A stretch of 13,261 nucleotides of DNA from Betaproteobacteria bacterium (GTDB taxonomy: Bacteria > Pseudomonadota > Gammaproteobacteria > Burkholderiales > Rhodocyclaceae): positions 1 to 13,261 of the forward strand of contig JAPTVL010000503.1 of assembly GCA_028065725.1 (NCBI GenBank), given 5' to 3'. Each line of letters starts with the position of its first letter. Position 1 is the first letter of the stretch. The notes under the pieces are model-generated. The model was not told where the DNA came from, made no database searches, and saw only the letters and a list, made by a program, of their open reading frames with translations. Shown here piece by piece: positions 1-7,763 of this stretch. A program made the position numbers and the translations under genes.

Positions 1-997
1 TGGTCGTTTCCTTGCGCAGGTCGATCGAGAACACCTTGTGGTTGGTGGTGGTCGCCACGAACAGCATCTGCTTGCCGTTTTTCAGGGTCTTGACTTCCAG
101 ATCTTCGGGGCGGTCGAAGTTGGTGCCGAGGAAGGCAGGCAGGTTCGGCGTGGCGCGGCCGTCGATCGCGCTCAGGCCGTTCGGGTCGGTGACGACCACG
201 GCGCCCGGCAGGGGCACGCCGTTGACGTCGGTCAGCGGAACCCAGGTGGCGGCGCCGGTGGCCTCTTCAACCGTGCCATCGCCCACGCGCAGCACGAAGG
301 TCTGGCCGGCGGCGAAGAAGTCGTCGCCGTTGTCGGCCTGCGGGTTGGCCGAGGTGAACTTGAAGATGTGGCTGTCGTTGCGCTCGTCGATGAAGTACAG
401 GTTGTTCTTCTTGTCGAACGCCAGGCCTTCGTGCGAGACGCGCGGCAGGATGTCGCGGTGCTTGATCACGATGTCGGCGGGGGCGGCCAGCGGGTTGACC
501 ACTTCGAACAGGCGGCCATAGTGGCTGGTGGGGACGGCAGCCGGGTCGCTCCAGGACTCTTCGGCGGTCAGGAAGCTGCCCCAGGGGGTCCAGCGCGAAG
601 CGTCGAAGGATTTGTGGCTGTCCAGTGCGGGGGCGACGGACGGGCTGTGCCAGATGGTTTCGGTCTGCATGGTGCGCAGGTCGGTGCGCTGGATGCCGGC
701 CTGGCCGGTTTCGAACACGGTGAACAGGAAGCGGCCGGCTTCGGGGCCGGTTTCGTTCAGTGTATGCATGTCATAGTTGCCGCTGTCGAAGCGGGTGGCC
801 TGGGCCGGGTCACGGGCAACGATGGTCATCTGGCTGAAGTGCGGCGAGGAAAGCACGAAGGGGGCGGACTCGGGCAGCGAGCCTGCAACCGTATCGCCGA
901 CCAGGGGCGTGAAGTCTTCGAACGACGTGCCGTAAGCGAAAGCGGACGAACTGGCCAGGACCAGGCCGATGGCGAGCGAGAGTTTCTTGAGCATCAT
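1..997 (-). CDS. DUF839 / PhoX-like secreted protein (C-terminus off window)
   Basis: Reading leftward from ATG 997-995, the frame is open for 332 codons to the window edge, so the 3' end is missing. The first 21 residues (MMLKKLSLAIGLVLASSSAFA) form a clean Sec signal peptide cut before YGTSF, so the product is exported. Family marks of the PhoX/DUF839 beta-propeller group are visible: W-TPWGSFLTAEES near residue 136-148, SHEGLAFD near 188, LYFIDER near 200 and NFDRPEDLEV near 293. PhoX enzymes are calcium/iron phosphomonoesterases of the periplasm. The PhoX active site has a cysteine in the PWGT-x-L-x-C-EE segment, and here that position is alanine (A145), so phosphatase activity is uncertain and a lactonase-like or non-catalytic role is possible. 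Two adjacent ATGs (997, 994) both fit. An AGGGA ribosome-binding site lies 8 nt upstream of the first. Absence of a stop codon in the window is due to truncation, not a frameshift. Confidence 0.85.
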   Translation of the reverse strand, partial: MMLKKLSLAIGLVLASSSAFAYGTSFEDFTPLVGDTVAGSLPESAPFVLSSPHFSQMTIVARDPAQATRFDSGNYDMHTLNETGPEAGRFLFTVFETGQAGIQRTDLRTMQTETIWHSPSVAPALDSHKSFDASRWTPWGSFLTAEESWSDPAAVPTSHYGRLFEVVNPLAAPADIVIKHRDILPRVSHEGLAFDKKNNLYFIDERNDSHIFKFTSANPQADNGDDFFAAGQTFVLRVGDGTVEEATGAATWVPLTDVNGVPLPGAVVVTDPNGLSAIDGRATPNLPAFLGTNFDRPEDLEVKTLKNGKQMLFVATTTNHKVFSIDLRKETT

Positions 998-1276
998 GGT
1001 GGAGTTCCCTTTGGAAGCATGAATGGAGGTTGTGCCGGTCGCAGCGTTTTCAGGTTTCCCTCGACGCCACACTCAGTCGACCCGGTACACGATGCATCCT
1101 ATCGATCCCTTGTGTCATGCATATTTCAGCCAGCAGGATATATCTGGTTCTTCCAGCTCATGCCTGACCCGCCGGCCAGACAGGGCATGTTCGCCCAATT
1201 TCCCGGCTCGTGCGAAGCCGGAACTCGCATACGCGCTCAACAGCCGGATTTGAGACTCGCTTACAATCGCCTTATC
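998..1276. other. Divergent intergenic region, DUF839 gene / efflux operon
   Basis: About 280 bp between two diverging genes, if the TTG start of the channel gene is accepted. It is locally less GC-rich and contains short palindromes: GATGCATC (1091-1098), ATCGAT (1101-1106) and a 6-bp hairpin CCGGCT/AGCCGG (1203-1208 with 1216-1221, 7-nt loop). TACAAT at 1262-1267 resembles a sigma-70 -10 box for the plus-strand operon, but no good -35 lies 16-18 bp before it. I could not find a convincing promoter for the minus-strand gene. No tandem Pho-box repeat was recognised. Confidence 0.5.
1262..1267 (+). promoter_or_regulatory. Possible -10 element of the efflux operon
   Basis: TACAAT matches the sigma-70 -10 consensus at five of six bases. 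It would place the transcript start near 1274, almost on the proposed TTG start at 1277, giving a leaderless or near-leaderless message. No matching -35 hexamer is visible, so this is a weak call. Confidence 0.25.
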
Positions 1277-2683
1277 TTGAAGCCCATTCCGCATCGTCTC
1301 CTGTTGTGCGCATCGCTTGCGCTCTGGCCGTCGTGGGGCCATGCAGCTGCGCTCGATTTGCCTGAGCGTCCCGGTGCGTTCTGGCTGCAACTCGATGCGC
1401 TGCCAGAACGACCGCAGTCGGCAGTCATGCAGGACGCCCCCGTTCGTTTCGGCAGCCTGGCCGCACTGACCGAGCATGCGCTGCGCGCGCGGCCTGAATC
1501 GCGCGCGGCCTGGCTCGGTATCCAGGCCGAAGCGGCACGGCTGGATGCGGCCACCGCCGCCAACTGGCCGACGCTCACCGGGCAATTCAATTTCACCCAG
1601 AGCCGCGCACTGTCCAGCTCCGGAGCATCGGTGCCGACGCTCCATCGTTACGGCCCCGGCCTCACTCTCGCCTATGTGCTCTACGATTTCGGCGCCCGCG
1701 CAGCCAGCATCGACGCCCAGCGCTACCAGCTCATCGCCAGCCTGCTGAGCAACAACCGCACCCTGCAGAACGTTATCGCCGAAGTCGAGGCGGCCCACTT
1801 TGCGCTGCTGGGAGCAAAGGCGCAGGTCGAAGCACTGGCGCAACTGGAAATCTCCTTGCGCGCCAGTCTCGACGCGGCCGACGTGCGACTGCGCGGTGGG
1901 CTGGTCTCGCGCGCCGACCAGTTGCGCGCACGCGCGGCACTGGCCGAGGCGACGCTCGCACGCCAGGCTGCGCAGCGCGACCAGGCCAAGGCAGAAGCGG
2001 CACTGAAGCAGGCGGCGGGCATCGCGCAGACGCAGGCGCTGGTGCTCGACTGGGAGATCGTGCCGCCGACTGCGCTTGAAGCCAGCACATTGCTGGCGGA
2101 TCTGCTGGCTGAAGCACAGCGCCAGCGCCCCGACCTGCAAGCCCTGCAAGCCGCAGCGGCGAGTGCGCGCCTGGAGGCCGAACGCGCGCGCGCGTCGCGC
2201 TGGCCGAGCCTGTCGCTGGCGGCCAATACCGGCCGCACTTTCTTCCTGGAAGATGACCGGGTGCCGTCGACCACCTACAGCGCCGGAGTGAACCTGTCGG
2301 TGCCGCTGTTCGACGGCGGCCGGCTGGCGGCCCAGGCGCGCGCCGCCGAACGTGATGCCGAGCGTCTGCAGGCCGAAGCCGAGTCTCAGCGCAGTCTGGT
2401 TGCGCGTGCGGTCGTCGAGGCCTATCACGATGTGCTCCACGCACAGGCGCAGCGCGAGGGCGTGGCGGTGCAGTTCGACAGCGCCAGCGAATCGGCCCAG
2501 GCCGCCGAGGCGCGCTACAAGGCAGGCGTCGGCAGCCTGCTCGAACTCCTGACCGCGCAGGCTGCGCTCGCGCGTGCGAGGCAAAGTGCCGCCCAGGCCG
2601 ATGCTGAATGGCTCGCGGCGTTTTCCCGTTTGAATCACGCACTGGGCCGTTTGCCTCGCGTCACTTCTTCGACCCCACCATGA
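1277..2683 (+). CDS. TolC-family outer-membrane efflux channel
   Basis: Outer-membrane factor of a tripartite pump, expected to form a trimeric barrel plus periplasmic tunnel receiving substrate from the adaptor/RND pair encoded next. From TTG 1277 the product is 468 residues, normal for the family, and starts KPIPHRLLLCASLALWPSW-GHAAA, a plausible signal peptide. Two OEP repeats are visible, each with a long alanine/glutamine/arginine-rich helical hairpin. YVLYDFGARAAS marks the first beta strand pair, and VPLFDGGRLAAQ plus RYKAGVGSLLELLTAQ mark the second, all hallmark TolC-family segments. The start is uncertain: there is no Shine-Dalgarno before TTG, and in-frame ATGs at 1160 and 1187 would add 30-39 residues in front of the signal sequence. 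The same frame is open far upstream (from about 38), but that part lies antisense to the exported DUF839 gene. The LLLC segment is not a good lipobox. The stop overlaps the next ATG (ATGA, 2680-2683). Confidence 0.88.
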   Translation: MKPIPHRLLLCASLALWPSWGHAAALDLPERPGAFWLQLDALPERPQSAVMQDAPVRFGSLAALTEHALRARPESRAAWLGIQAEAARLDAATAANWPTLTGQFNFTQSRALSSSGASVPTLHRYGPGLTLAYVLYDFGARAASIDAQRYQLIASLLSNNRTLQNVIAEVEAAHFALLGAKAQVEALAQLEISLRASLDAADVRLRGGLVSRADQLRARAALAEATLARQAAQRDQAKAEAALKQAAGIAQTQALVLDWEIVPPTALEASTLLADLLAEAQRQRPDLQALQAAAASARLEAERARASRWPSLSLAANTGRTFFLEDDRVPSTTYSAGVNLSVPLFDGGRLAAQARAAERDAERLQAEAESQRSLVARAVVEAYHDVLHAQAQREGVAVQFDSASESAQAAEARYKAGVGSLLELLTAQAALARARQSAAQADAEWLAAFSRLNHALGRLPRVTSSTPP

Positions 2684-3795
2684 AACTGCGCATACTTCTA
2701 CTCGTCATCGTGCTGGCCCTGGTCGCCGGTGTGGTGTACCGCATCCAGACCCAGCAGGCAGGCGACGCCAGGAAGGGCGGCGGAGACCGTGCCCTGAGCG
2801 TGAGAACCGTGCCGGTGGCGGTACGCGATTTTCCCCGGGTGATCGATCTGCCCGGCACGCTGGAGGCGGCGCAGCAGGTTGCCGTCGTCGCCCAGGTGAG
2901 CGGCACGGTGCTGAAGCAGCATGTGCAGGAAGGCGATGCCGTGCGCGTCGGGCAGCTTCTGTTCAGTCTGGATGCGCGCCCTGCGCAGGCGCGCATGGCG
3001 CAAAGCCAGGCCGCCCTGACGGGAGCACGCGCCGAGACCGTCGAGGCGGAGAAGAAACTGGAACGCCTCGCCCCGCTGATGCAGTCGGGCTATATCAGCC
3101 GCCAGGAATTCGACGACGCCCAGGTGGCGCTGGAAACCGCGCGCGCGCGTGCCGGGACGGCTCGCGCCGAGATGGAGTCGGCGCGACTCAATGTGGAGTA
3201 TGCGCAGATCCGCGCGCCGATCGCCGGGCGCGTCGGCCGCATCGGCATCCGCGCGGGCAGTCTGGTGCAGGCGGGCGGCGAGCCGCTGACCACGCTGATC
3301 GCGCCCGGCGCACTCGACGTGCGCGCCAGCGTGGCCCAGCAGGACTGGCCGGAACTGGCGGCGGCCCGCGCGCAAGGCAAGGTGACGGCCGAGGTTTTCC
3401 ATGACGTGGACCGCACGGTGCAGGTGCAGGGCGAGCTGGTGTTCGTCGATTCGCAGATCGACGCCGCCACCGGCGCGGTGCCGATCAAGGTGCGGCTGAA
3501 GGCATCGCCGCCTGCCCTGCTGTCGGGGCAGGGTGTGCGGGTGCGCCTGCTGCTGGGCGCCCTGCCCGATGCCAGGGTGGTGCCCGAGGCGGCGCTGCAG
3601 CATGCCCAGGAAGGTGCCTATGTCTATGTCGTGCGCGATGGCAGGGCGGTGATTCAGCCGGTCGAACTGATCCGCAGCCTCGATGGCGAGCAGATGGTGG
3701 AGGGCAACCTGCGCGCAGGCGAGCCGGTGCTGATCGAGATTCCGCAGCGGCTCAAGGCGGGCAACCCGGTCACGCTCGAAAGCGCGCGCCGATGA
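2680..3795 (+). CDS. RND efflux membrane-fusion (periplasmic adaptor) protein
   Basis: Periplasmic adaptor of 371 residues linking the RND pump to the TolC-like channel. Residues 4-20 (RILLLVIVLALVAGVVY) are a single uncleaved N-terminal membrane anchor. No lipobox cysteine follows, unlike AcrA/MexA. After a short linker come the split barrel-sandwich (lipoyl-like) halves, around VVAQVSGTVLKQHVQEGDAV and YAQIRAPIAGRVGRIGIRAG, flanking an alanine/glutamate-rich alpha-hairpin (ARMAQSQAALTGARAETVEA onward). A beta-barrel and a membrane-proximal domain follow (VDSQIDAATGAVPIKVRL; VVPEAALQH). ATG 2680 is chosen because it overlaps the channel stop and directly precedes the membrane anchor. The frame is open upstream to 2608, but that would overlap the channel gene. 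The stop overlaps the pump ATG (3792-3795). Substrate cannot be deduced. Confidence 0.92.
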   Translation: MKLRILLLVIVLALVAGVVYRIQTQQAGDARKGGGDRALSVRTVPVAVRDFPRVIDLPGTLEAAQQVAVVAQVSGTVLKQHVQEGDAVRVGQLLFSLDARPAQARMAQSQAALTGARAETVEAEKKLERLAPLMQSGYISRQEFDDAQVALETARARAGTARAEMESARLNVEYAQIRAPIAGRVGRIGIRAGSLVQAGGEPLTTLIAPGALDVRASVAQQDWPELAAARAQGKVTAEVFHDVDRTVQVQGELVFVDSQIDAATGAVPIKVRLKASPPALLSGQGVRVRLLLGALPDARVVPEAALQHAQEGAYVYVVRDGRAVIQPVELIRSLDGEQMVEGNLRAGEPVLIEIPQRLKAGNPVTLESARR

Positions 3796-6700
3796 ATCTG
3801 TCGCGGCTGTTCATCGAACGCCCGGTCGCCACCCTGATGCTGGTGCTGGCGATGGCGCTGTTCGGCGCGCTCGCCTACATCCAACTGCCGGTGAACGACC
3901 TGCCGCAGGTGGATTTCCCCACGCTGCGCATCAGCGCCTCGTTGCCCGGGGCCAACCCGGAAACCATGGGCAACAACGTGGCGACGCCGCTGGAACGGCA
4001 GCTGGCGACGGTGGCCGGGATCGAATCGATGAGTTCGCAATCCAGCCAGGGCTCGACCAGCATCACCCTGCAGTTCGAACTCGGGCGCGACATCGATGCC
4101 GCTGCGCAGGACGTGCAGACCGCGATCGCGCAGGCGGCGCGCACCCTGCCGCAGGAGATGGACCCGCCGCAGTTGCGAAAGATCAATCCGGCGGATTCGC
4201 CCATCCTGTATCTGGCGCTGTCGGCCGAGCGCCTGCCCTTGACCGAGCTCGACGCCATCGCCGATTCGCGTGTGGCGCAGCGGCTGTCCAGCCTGTCCGG
4301 CGTGGCGCAGGTGCTGGTGTTTGGTTCGCAGAAATACGCGCTGCGGCTGTATCTCGACCCCGCCAAACTGCAGGCGCGCGGCCTCACCTTTGCCGACGTC
4401 ATCCAGAAGGTGCAGGCCGCCAACGCCAACCTGCCGTCCGGCACGCTGGACGGCGCCACCCGCGCCTACACGGTGAAGGCGCCGGTGGCGCTCGCCAACG
4501 CCCAGGATTTCGGCGACATCATCGTCGCCTACCACGACGGCACTGCGCTCCGGGTTAAGGATCTCGGCCGCGCCGAGGACGGCGTCGAGGACGACAAGCG
4601 CCGCACCTGGTACAACGGCACACGCGCGATCGTGCTGGCGGTGCAGCGCCAGCCGGGCGCGAACACGGTCGAAGTCGCCGAGCGCATCCGCGCCATGCTG
4701 CCGCAGATCGAGGAAGAATTGCCCGACGGCGTCACGCTGCAGGTGCATTCCGACCGCTCGCGCTTCGTCCGGGATTCGCTGCACGAAGTCAACTTCACGC
4801 TCATCCTCGCGCTGGGACTGGTGGTCCTCGTCATCTTCGCCTTCCTGCACAACCTGCGCGCCACCCTGATCGCGGCGCTGGTGCTGCCGAGTTCGCTGCT
4901 CGGCACGTTTGCCTTCATGCACCTGGCGGGCTACAGCCTCAACAACCTGTCGCTGATGGCGATCACGCTGGCGATCGGCTTCGTCGTCGACGACGCGGTG
5001 GTGGTGATCGAGAACATCGCGCGTCACATGGACATGGGCAAGACCCGCATGCAGGCTGCGCTCGACGGTGCGCAGGAGATCGGCTTCACCGTGCTGTCGA
5101 TGACGATCTCGCTCGCCGCCGTGTTCCTGCCGATTCTCTTCATGGGCGGCATGATCGGGCGGCTGTTCCAGGAATTCGCGGTCAGCATCGGCGTCGCCGT
5201 TCTGCTGTCCGGCGTGGTGGCCCTGACGCTCACGCCGATGCTGTGCGCGCGCGGCCTGGTGCACGAACCGCTCAACAATCCGCTGTCGCGCGCCTTCGAC
5301 GCCGGCTTCAACCGCTTCCGCGGCTTTTATGGCGATACCCTGCGCGCGTCGATGCGCCATCGCGGCGCGATGCTGCTGTTTTCGGTTGCGGTGCTGGGCG
5401 CGATGGTCTGGCTGGCCGGCCAGGTCAAGCAGGGCTTCATCCCGCGCGTCGACTCCGGCATGATCTTCGCCAGCGTGCAGTACCCCGAAGGCATCCCATT
5501 CGAAGAGCTGTCGACGCGCCAGCAGCAGCTCGCGTCCATCGTCCAGCAGCACCCGGCGGTCGAAGGCCTGATGTCCTCGGCCGGACAGGGTGGCGGCGGC
5601 GTCACCGGCGGCAACGTCGGACGGCTGGTGATCCGCCTGGCGCCGCGGAATACGCGTCCCGGTGCGGATGCGGTGATCGACGAGTTGCGCGCGGCGACGC
5701 GCAGGGTCGGTGGCATCAATGTCACGTATCAGAATCCGGCATCGATCAACGTCGGCGCACTGGTGTCCAGCAGCGACTATCAGCTGACCCTTACCGGAGC
5801 CGATTTCGACGCGTTGAAGGCGGCTTCTGCCGCCGTCGAAAAGCGGCTGGAAGCGGTGCCGCTGATCGAGGGCGTCAACAGCAATCTCGAATTGCGCAAT
5901 CCCGAACTGCGCGTCAGCCTCGATCCGATCGAGGCGGCGCGTCTCGGCATCACTGCGCAGCAGGTGCAGCAGACCCTGTACGACGCGCTGGGTGGCCGCC
6001 GCATCAGCGAAATCTACGGCGCCAGCGACCAGTACACGGTGAGCATCAAGGCGCTGCCCGAAGCGCAGCTGAACCCGGCCATCATCGGCCAGCTTCCCCT
6101 GAAGACCGCGTCGGGCGGGCTCACCCGGCTGGACGCGGTGGCCAGGGTGGAAGCGGGCATCGGCCCGATCGCAGTGCACCACTACGGCCAGCAGCCCGCC
6201 GTCACGCTGTCGTTCAACCTCGCGCCGGGCGCCTCGCTCGATGCCGCGCTGTCCGCCGCACTGGAGGCGGCACGGGAAGTGGTGCCGGCGGAGGTGGCGC
6301 TGCAGCTTACCGGGGCCGCGCAGAAATTCCAGGAGTCGACGGTGCAGTTGCCGCTCTTGCTGCTGTTCACCGTCATCGTCATCTACATGGTGCTGGCGGT
6401 GCTGTACGAGCATCTCGGCCATCCGCTGACCATCCTCACCGCGCTGCCGCTGGCGGGTTTCGGGGCGCTGCTGGTGCTGCTCTTGATGGACGAGGAACTC
6501 AACATCTTCAGCTTCGTCGGCATCATCCTGCTGGTCGGCCTGGTGAAGAAGAACGGCATCATGATGATCGACTTCGCGCTGACCCGGCAGCGTGCCGGCA
6601 TGAGCGCCGAGGACGCCATCATCGAGGCCTGCCAGGTGCGTCTGCGGCCGATCATGATGACGACCTTCGCCGCCATCTTCGCCACGCTCCCGATTGCTAT

Positions 6701-6863
6701 CGGTTTCGGCGCCGGCGGCGAGGCGCGGCGTCCGCTCGGCATCGCGGTGGTCGGCGGGCTGCTGTTCTCGCAGTTCCTCACGCTCTACATCACGCCCACC
6801 TTCTATGTGAGCATGGCACGCATGGAAGCGGCGCTGACGCGCTGGCGCGCACGATTCGCCTGA
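3792..6863 (+). CDS. RND (HAE-1) multidrug efflux pump, MdtB/MdtC-like
   Basis: Inner-membrane proton/drug antiporter of 1,023 residues, the usual length of AcrB/MdtB-type permeases. It begins MNLSRLFIERPVATLMLVLA, the typical cytoplasmic tip plus TM1. Two large periplasmic loops (about 30-335 and 545-860) separate two sets of helices. The TM4 proton-relay motif FVVDDAVVVIEN carries both acidic residues (D400, D401). The TM10 lysine is present in LVGLVKKNGIMMIDFAL (K920), a segment closely resembling MdtB/MdtC rather than AcrB. HME metal-type motifs are not evident, so organic substrates are more likely than metal ions. MdtB and MdtC function as a hetero-oligomer in E. coli, whereas only one pump gene is present here, so it probably acts as a homotrimer. 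The gene is the third in an operon with ATGA coupling. No TetR, LysR or two-component regulator gene adjoins it. Confidence 0.94.
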   Translation: MNLSRLFIERPVATLMLVLAMALFGALAYIQLPVNDLPQVDFPTLRISASLPGANPETMGNNVATPLERQLATVAGIESMSSQSSQGSTSITLQFELGRDIDAAAQDVQTAIAQAARTLPQEMDPPQLRKINPADSPILYLALSAERLPLTELDAIADSRVAQRLSSLSGVAQVLVFGSQKYALRLYLDPAKLQARGLTFADVIQKVQAANANLPSGTLDGATRAYTVKAPVALANAQDFGDIIVAYHDGTALRVKDLGRAEDGVEDDKRRTWYNGTRAIVLAVQRQPGANTVEVAERIRAMLPQIEEELPDGVTLQVHSDRSRFVRDSLHEVNFTLILALGLVVLVIFAFLHNLRATLIAALVLPSSLLGTFAFMHLAGYSLNNLSLMAITLAIGFVVDDAVVVIENIARHMDMGKTRMQAALDGAQEIGFTVLSMTISLAAVFLPILFMGGMIGRLFQEFAVSIGVAVLLSGVVALTLTPMLCARGLVHEPLNNPLSRAFDAGFNRFRGFYGDTLRASMRHRGAMLLFSVAVLGAMVWLAGQVKQGFIPRVDSGMIFASVQYPEGIPFEELSTRQQQLASIVQQHPAVEGLMSSAGQGGGGVTGGNVGRLVIRLAPRNTRPGADAVIDELRAATRRVGGINVTYQNPASINVGALVSSSDYQLTLTGADFDALKAASAAVEKRLEAVPLIEGVNSNLELRNPELRVSLDPIEAARLGITAQQVQQTLYDALGGRRISEIYGASDQYTVSIKALPEAQLNPAIIGQLPLKTASGGLTRLDAVARVEAGIGPIAVHHYGQQPAVTLSFNLAPGASLDAALSAALEAAREVVPAEVALQLTGAAQKFQESTVQLPLLLLFTVIVIYMVLAVLYEHLGHPLTILTALPLAGFGALLVLLLMDEELNIFSFVGIILLVGLVKKNGIMMIDFALTRQRAGMSAEDAIIEACQVRLRPIMMTTFAAIFATLPIAIGFGAGGEARRPLGIAVVGGLLFSQFLTLYITPTFYVSMARMEAALTRWRARFA

Positions 6864-6896
6864 GCGACTCCAGTTGGCACGGGGTATCCGGAACAT

Positions 6897-6915
6897 CGAT
6901 TGATGTTGTCAATCG
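6897..6915. promoter_or_regulatory. Inverted repeat upstream of rubrerythrin (site 1)
   Basis: Perfect 7-bp arms CGATTGA (6897-6903) and TCAATCG (6909-6915) with a 5-nt centre TGTTG. It lies 34 bp after the RND stop and about 100 bp before the rubrerythrin start. The TTGA-N5-TCAA core resembles an FNR/CRP half-site pair but is one base too closely spaced for the standard TTGAT-N4-ATCAA site. It has no T-run after it, so it is not a typical terminator. Operator role is inferred. Confidence 0.4.
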
Positions 6916-6936
6916 TATTTATCCAGATTTTCCGTT

Positions 6937-6957
6937 AGATCAATATATCGATGATCT
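6937..6957. promoter_or_regulatory. Inverted repeat upstream of rubrerythrin (site 2)
   Basis: Perfect 6-bp arms AGATCA (6937-6942) and TGATCT (6952-6957) separated by 9 AT-rich bases, 21 bp in total. It has the same 6-9-6 geometry as the next repeat downstream, suggesting two related dimer-binding sites. It sits in the AT-rich leader where the rubrerythrin promoter should be. The binding protein is unknown. Confidence 0.35.
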
Positions 6958-6974
6958 CTAATATCGCTCCTGTC

Positions 6975-6995
6975 TTGATTGACATTGCAAATCAA
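6975..6995. promoter_or_regulatory. Inverted repeat upstream of rubrerythrin (site 3)
   Basis: Perfect arms TTGATT (6975-6980) and AATCAA (6990-6995) around a 9-nt centre, ending 17 nt before the rubrerythrin ATG. It contains TTGACA (6979-6984), a perfect -35 hexamer, but the bases 17 nt downstream (7002-7007) are the ribosome-binding site and not a -10 box. Its position close to the start fits a repressor operator or an mRNA leader hairpin. Confidence 0.35.
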
Positions 6996-7012
6996 CCACA
7001 CAGGAGCGAATC

Positions 7013-7486
7013 ATGCAGAACACGAAGTCCCCGACCATCCAGAACCTCGAAGCCGCCTTTGCCGGCGAGTCCATGGCCCACATCAAGTACATGTGGTTCG
7101 CGCGCCAGTGCCGCAAGGTGGGCGACGAAGCGACCGCCAAGGTGTTCGAGGACACCGCGGCGCAGGAAATGCTGCACGCCTTCGGCCACGCCGAACTGCT
7201 GTTTTCCGACGAGACCATGACGCCGGCCAAGTGCCTGCAGTACGCAATCGATGGCGAGACCCATGAGTACACCGAGATGTATCCCAAGTTCCGCCACGAG
7301 GCGATGATCGAGGGCAATACCGCTGCGGTGGCCGAAATGGACGAGCAGATCGCCGAATCGAAGGAGCATGCCGAGATGTTCAAGAGCGTGCTGGAAAAGG
7401 CTGCCAAGCGCTTCGCCGCGCTGGCCAAGGTCGAAGAAAAGCACGCGAAGCACTACCAGGCGCAAAAAGACGCGATTGCCGCCTGA
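7013..7486 (+). CDS. Rubrerythrin (diiron domain only, rubredoxin domain absent)
   Basis: A 157-residue four-helix-bundle ferritin-like diiron protein, expected to reduce hydrogen peroxide in the cytoplasm with electrons delivered by rubredoxin. Iron-ligand motifs are visible: E19 in EAAFAGESMAHIKY, the ExxH at E52/H55 in AAQEMLHA, E85 and E88 in HEYTEMYP, then ESKEH (115-119) and EEKH (141-144) as candidate second-half ligands. The exact last ligand is uncertain because this form has an extra helical segment compared with classical rubrerythrin. The C-terminal rubredoxin-like CxxC...CxxC domain is missing. That role is taken by the separate rubredoxin gene 42 bp downstream. A strong AGGAG (7002-7006) precedes the ATG by 6 nt. 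Regulation probably involves the inverted repeats in the leader. Confidence 0.93.
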   Translation: MQNTKSPTIQNLEAAFAGESMAHIKYMWFARQCRKVGDEATAKVFEDTAAQEMLHAFGHAELLFSDETMTPAKCLQYAIDGETHEYTEMYPKFRHEAMIEGNTAAVAEMDEQIAESKEHAEMFKSVLEKAAKRFAALAKVEEKHAKHYQAQKDAIAA

Positions 7487-7528
7487 GCGGATCACTGAAT
7501 ACTATTCAACTACTTGAAAGGCCCCATC

Positions 7529-7702
7529 ATGAAAGCTTGGCAATGTATCGTTTGCGGTTACATCTACGACGAATCGAAAGGCGACCCGGAGCACGGCATC
7601 GCCCCCGGCACCCGCTGGGAAGACGTGCCGGAGAGCTGGGAATGCCCGGACTGCGGCGTCTCCAAGGCCGATTTCGAAATGGTCGAAGTCACCGCGGTCT
7701 GA
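7529..7702 (+). CDS. Rubredoxin
   Basis: A 57-residue Fe(SCys)4 electron carrier with the canonical pairs C6-IV-C9-GY and C39-PD-C42-GV and the conserved aromatic/proline core ([19 protein letters not shown], then W37-E-C). It is standard rubredoxin length. ATG 7529 is chosen over the in-frame TTG at 7514 because AAAGG at 7517-7521 is a good ribosome-binding site for the ATG and because rubredoxins begin MKxWxC. It sits between rubrerythrin and a rubredoxin reductase, so it is most likely the electron shuttle between them in the cytoplasm. Confidence 0.96.
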   Translation: MKAWQCIVCGYIYDESKGDPEHGIAPGTRWEDVPESWECPDCGVSKADFEMVEVTAV

Positions 7703-7715
7703 TCGTCGGCTGTAA

Positions 7716-7740
7716 CGGGAGGTGCTTGGTGCGCCTCCCG
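7716..7740 (+). terminator. Strong hairpin between rubredoxin and reductase genes
   Basis: CGGGAGGTGC (7716-7725) pairs with GCGCCTCCCG (7731-7740), a 10-bp stem with one G-T wobble and a TTGGT loop. It starts 14 nt after the rubredoxin stop and ends 23 nt before the reductase ATG. No U-tract follows (CAATTTG), so it is more likely a 3'-end stabiliser or partial attenuator than a full rho-independent terminator. It could give higher rubrerythrin/rubredoxin mRNA than reductase mRNA. Confidence 0.55.
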
Positions 7741-7763
7741 CAATTTGAATCCAGGAGTTTGTC

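Noticed and set aside
38..1276. Upstream extension of the TolC-like frame to position 38
   Set aside because: The extension lies antisense to the exported DUF839 gene and its leader. Its translation resembles no family, and the real signal peptide begins near 1277.
1115..2638. 507-codon minus-strand frame over the TolC-like gene
   Set aside because: Basic, Cys/Gln/Arg-rich shadow translation without domains. The plus strand has both OEP repeats.
3654..6896. 1,080-codon open frame on the minus strand across the RND gene
   Set aside because: It is an antisense shadow produced by GC-rich codon bias. The translation is arginine/histidine/glutamine-rich low-complexity sequence with no recognisable domain, while the plus strand encodes a full RND pump.
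6897..6915. FNR box upstream of rubrerythrin
   Set aside because: The half-sites TTGA and TCAA are separated by 5 bases rather than the 6 of a standard FNR site, so it is reported only as an inverted repeat.
5243..6961. 572-codon plus-strand frame inside the RND gene
   Set aside because: Out-of-frame shadow rich in R, A, G and H. It overlaps clear RND sequence, including TM10-TM12.
6979..6984. TTGACA as the -35 of a rubrerythrin promoter
   Set aside because: A -10 at the proper distance would fall on the ribosome-binding site (AGGAG, 7002-7006), and no TATAAT-like sequence is there. It is kept only as part of an inverted repeat.
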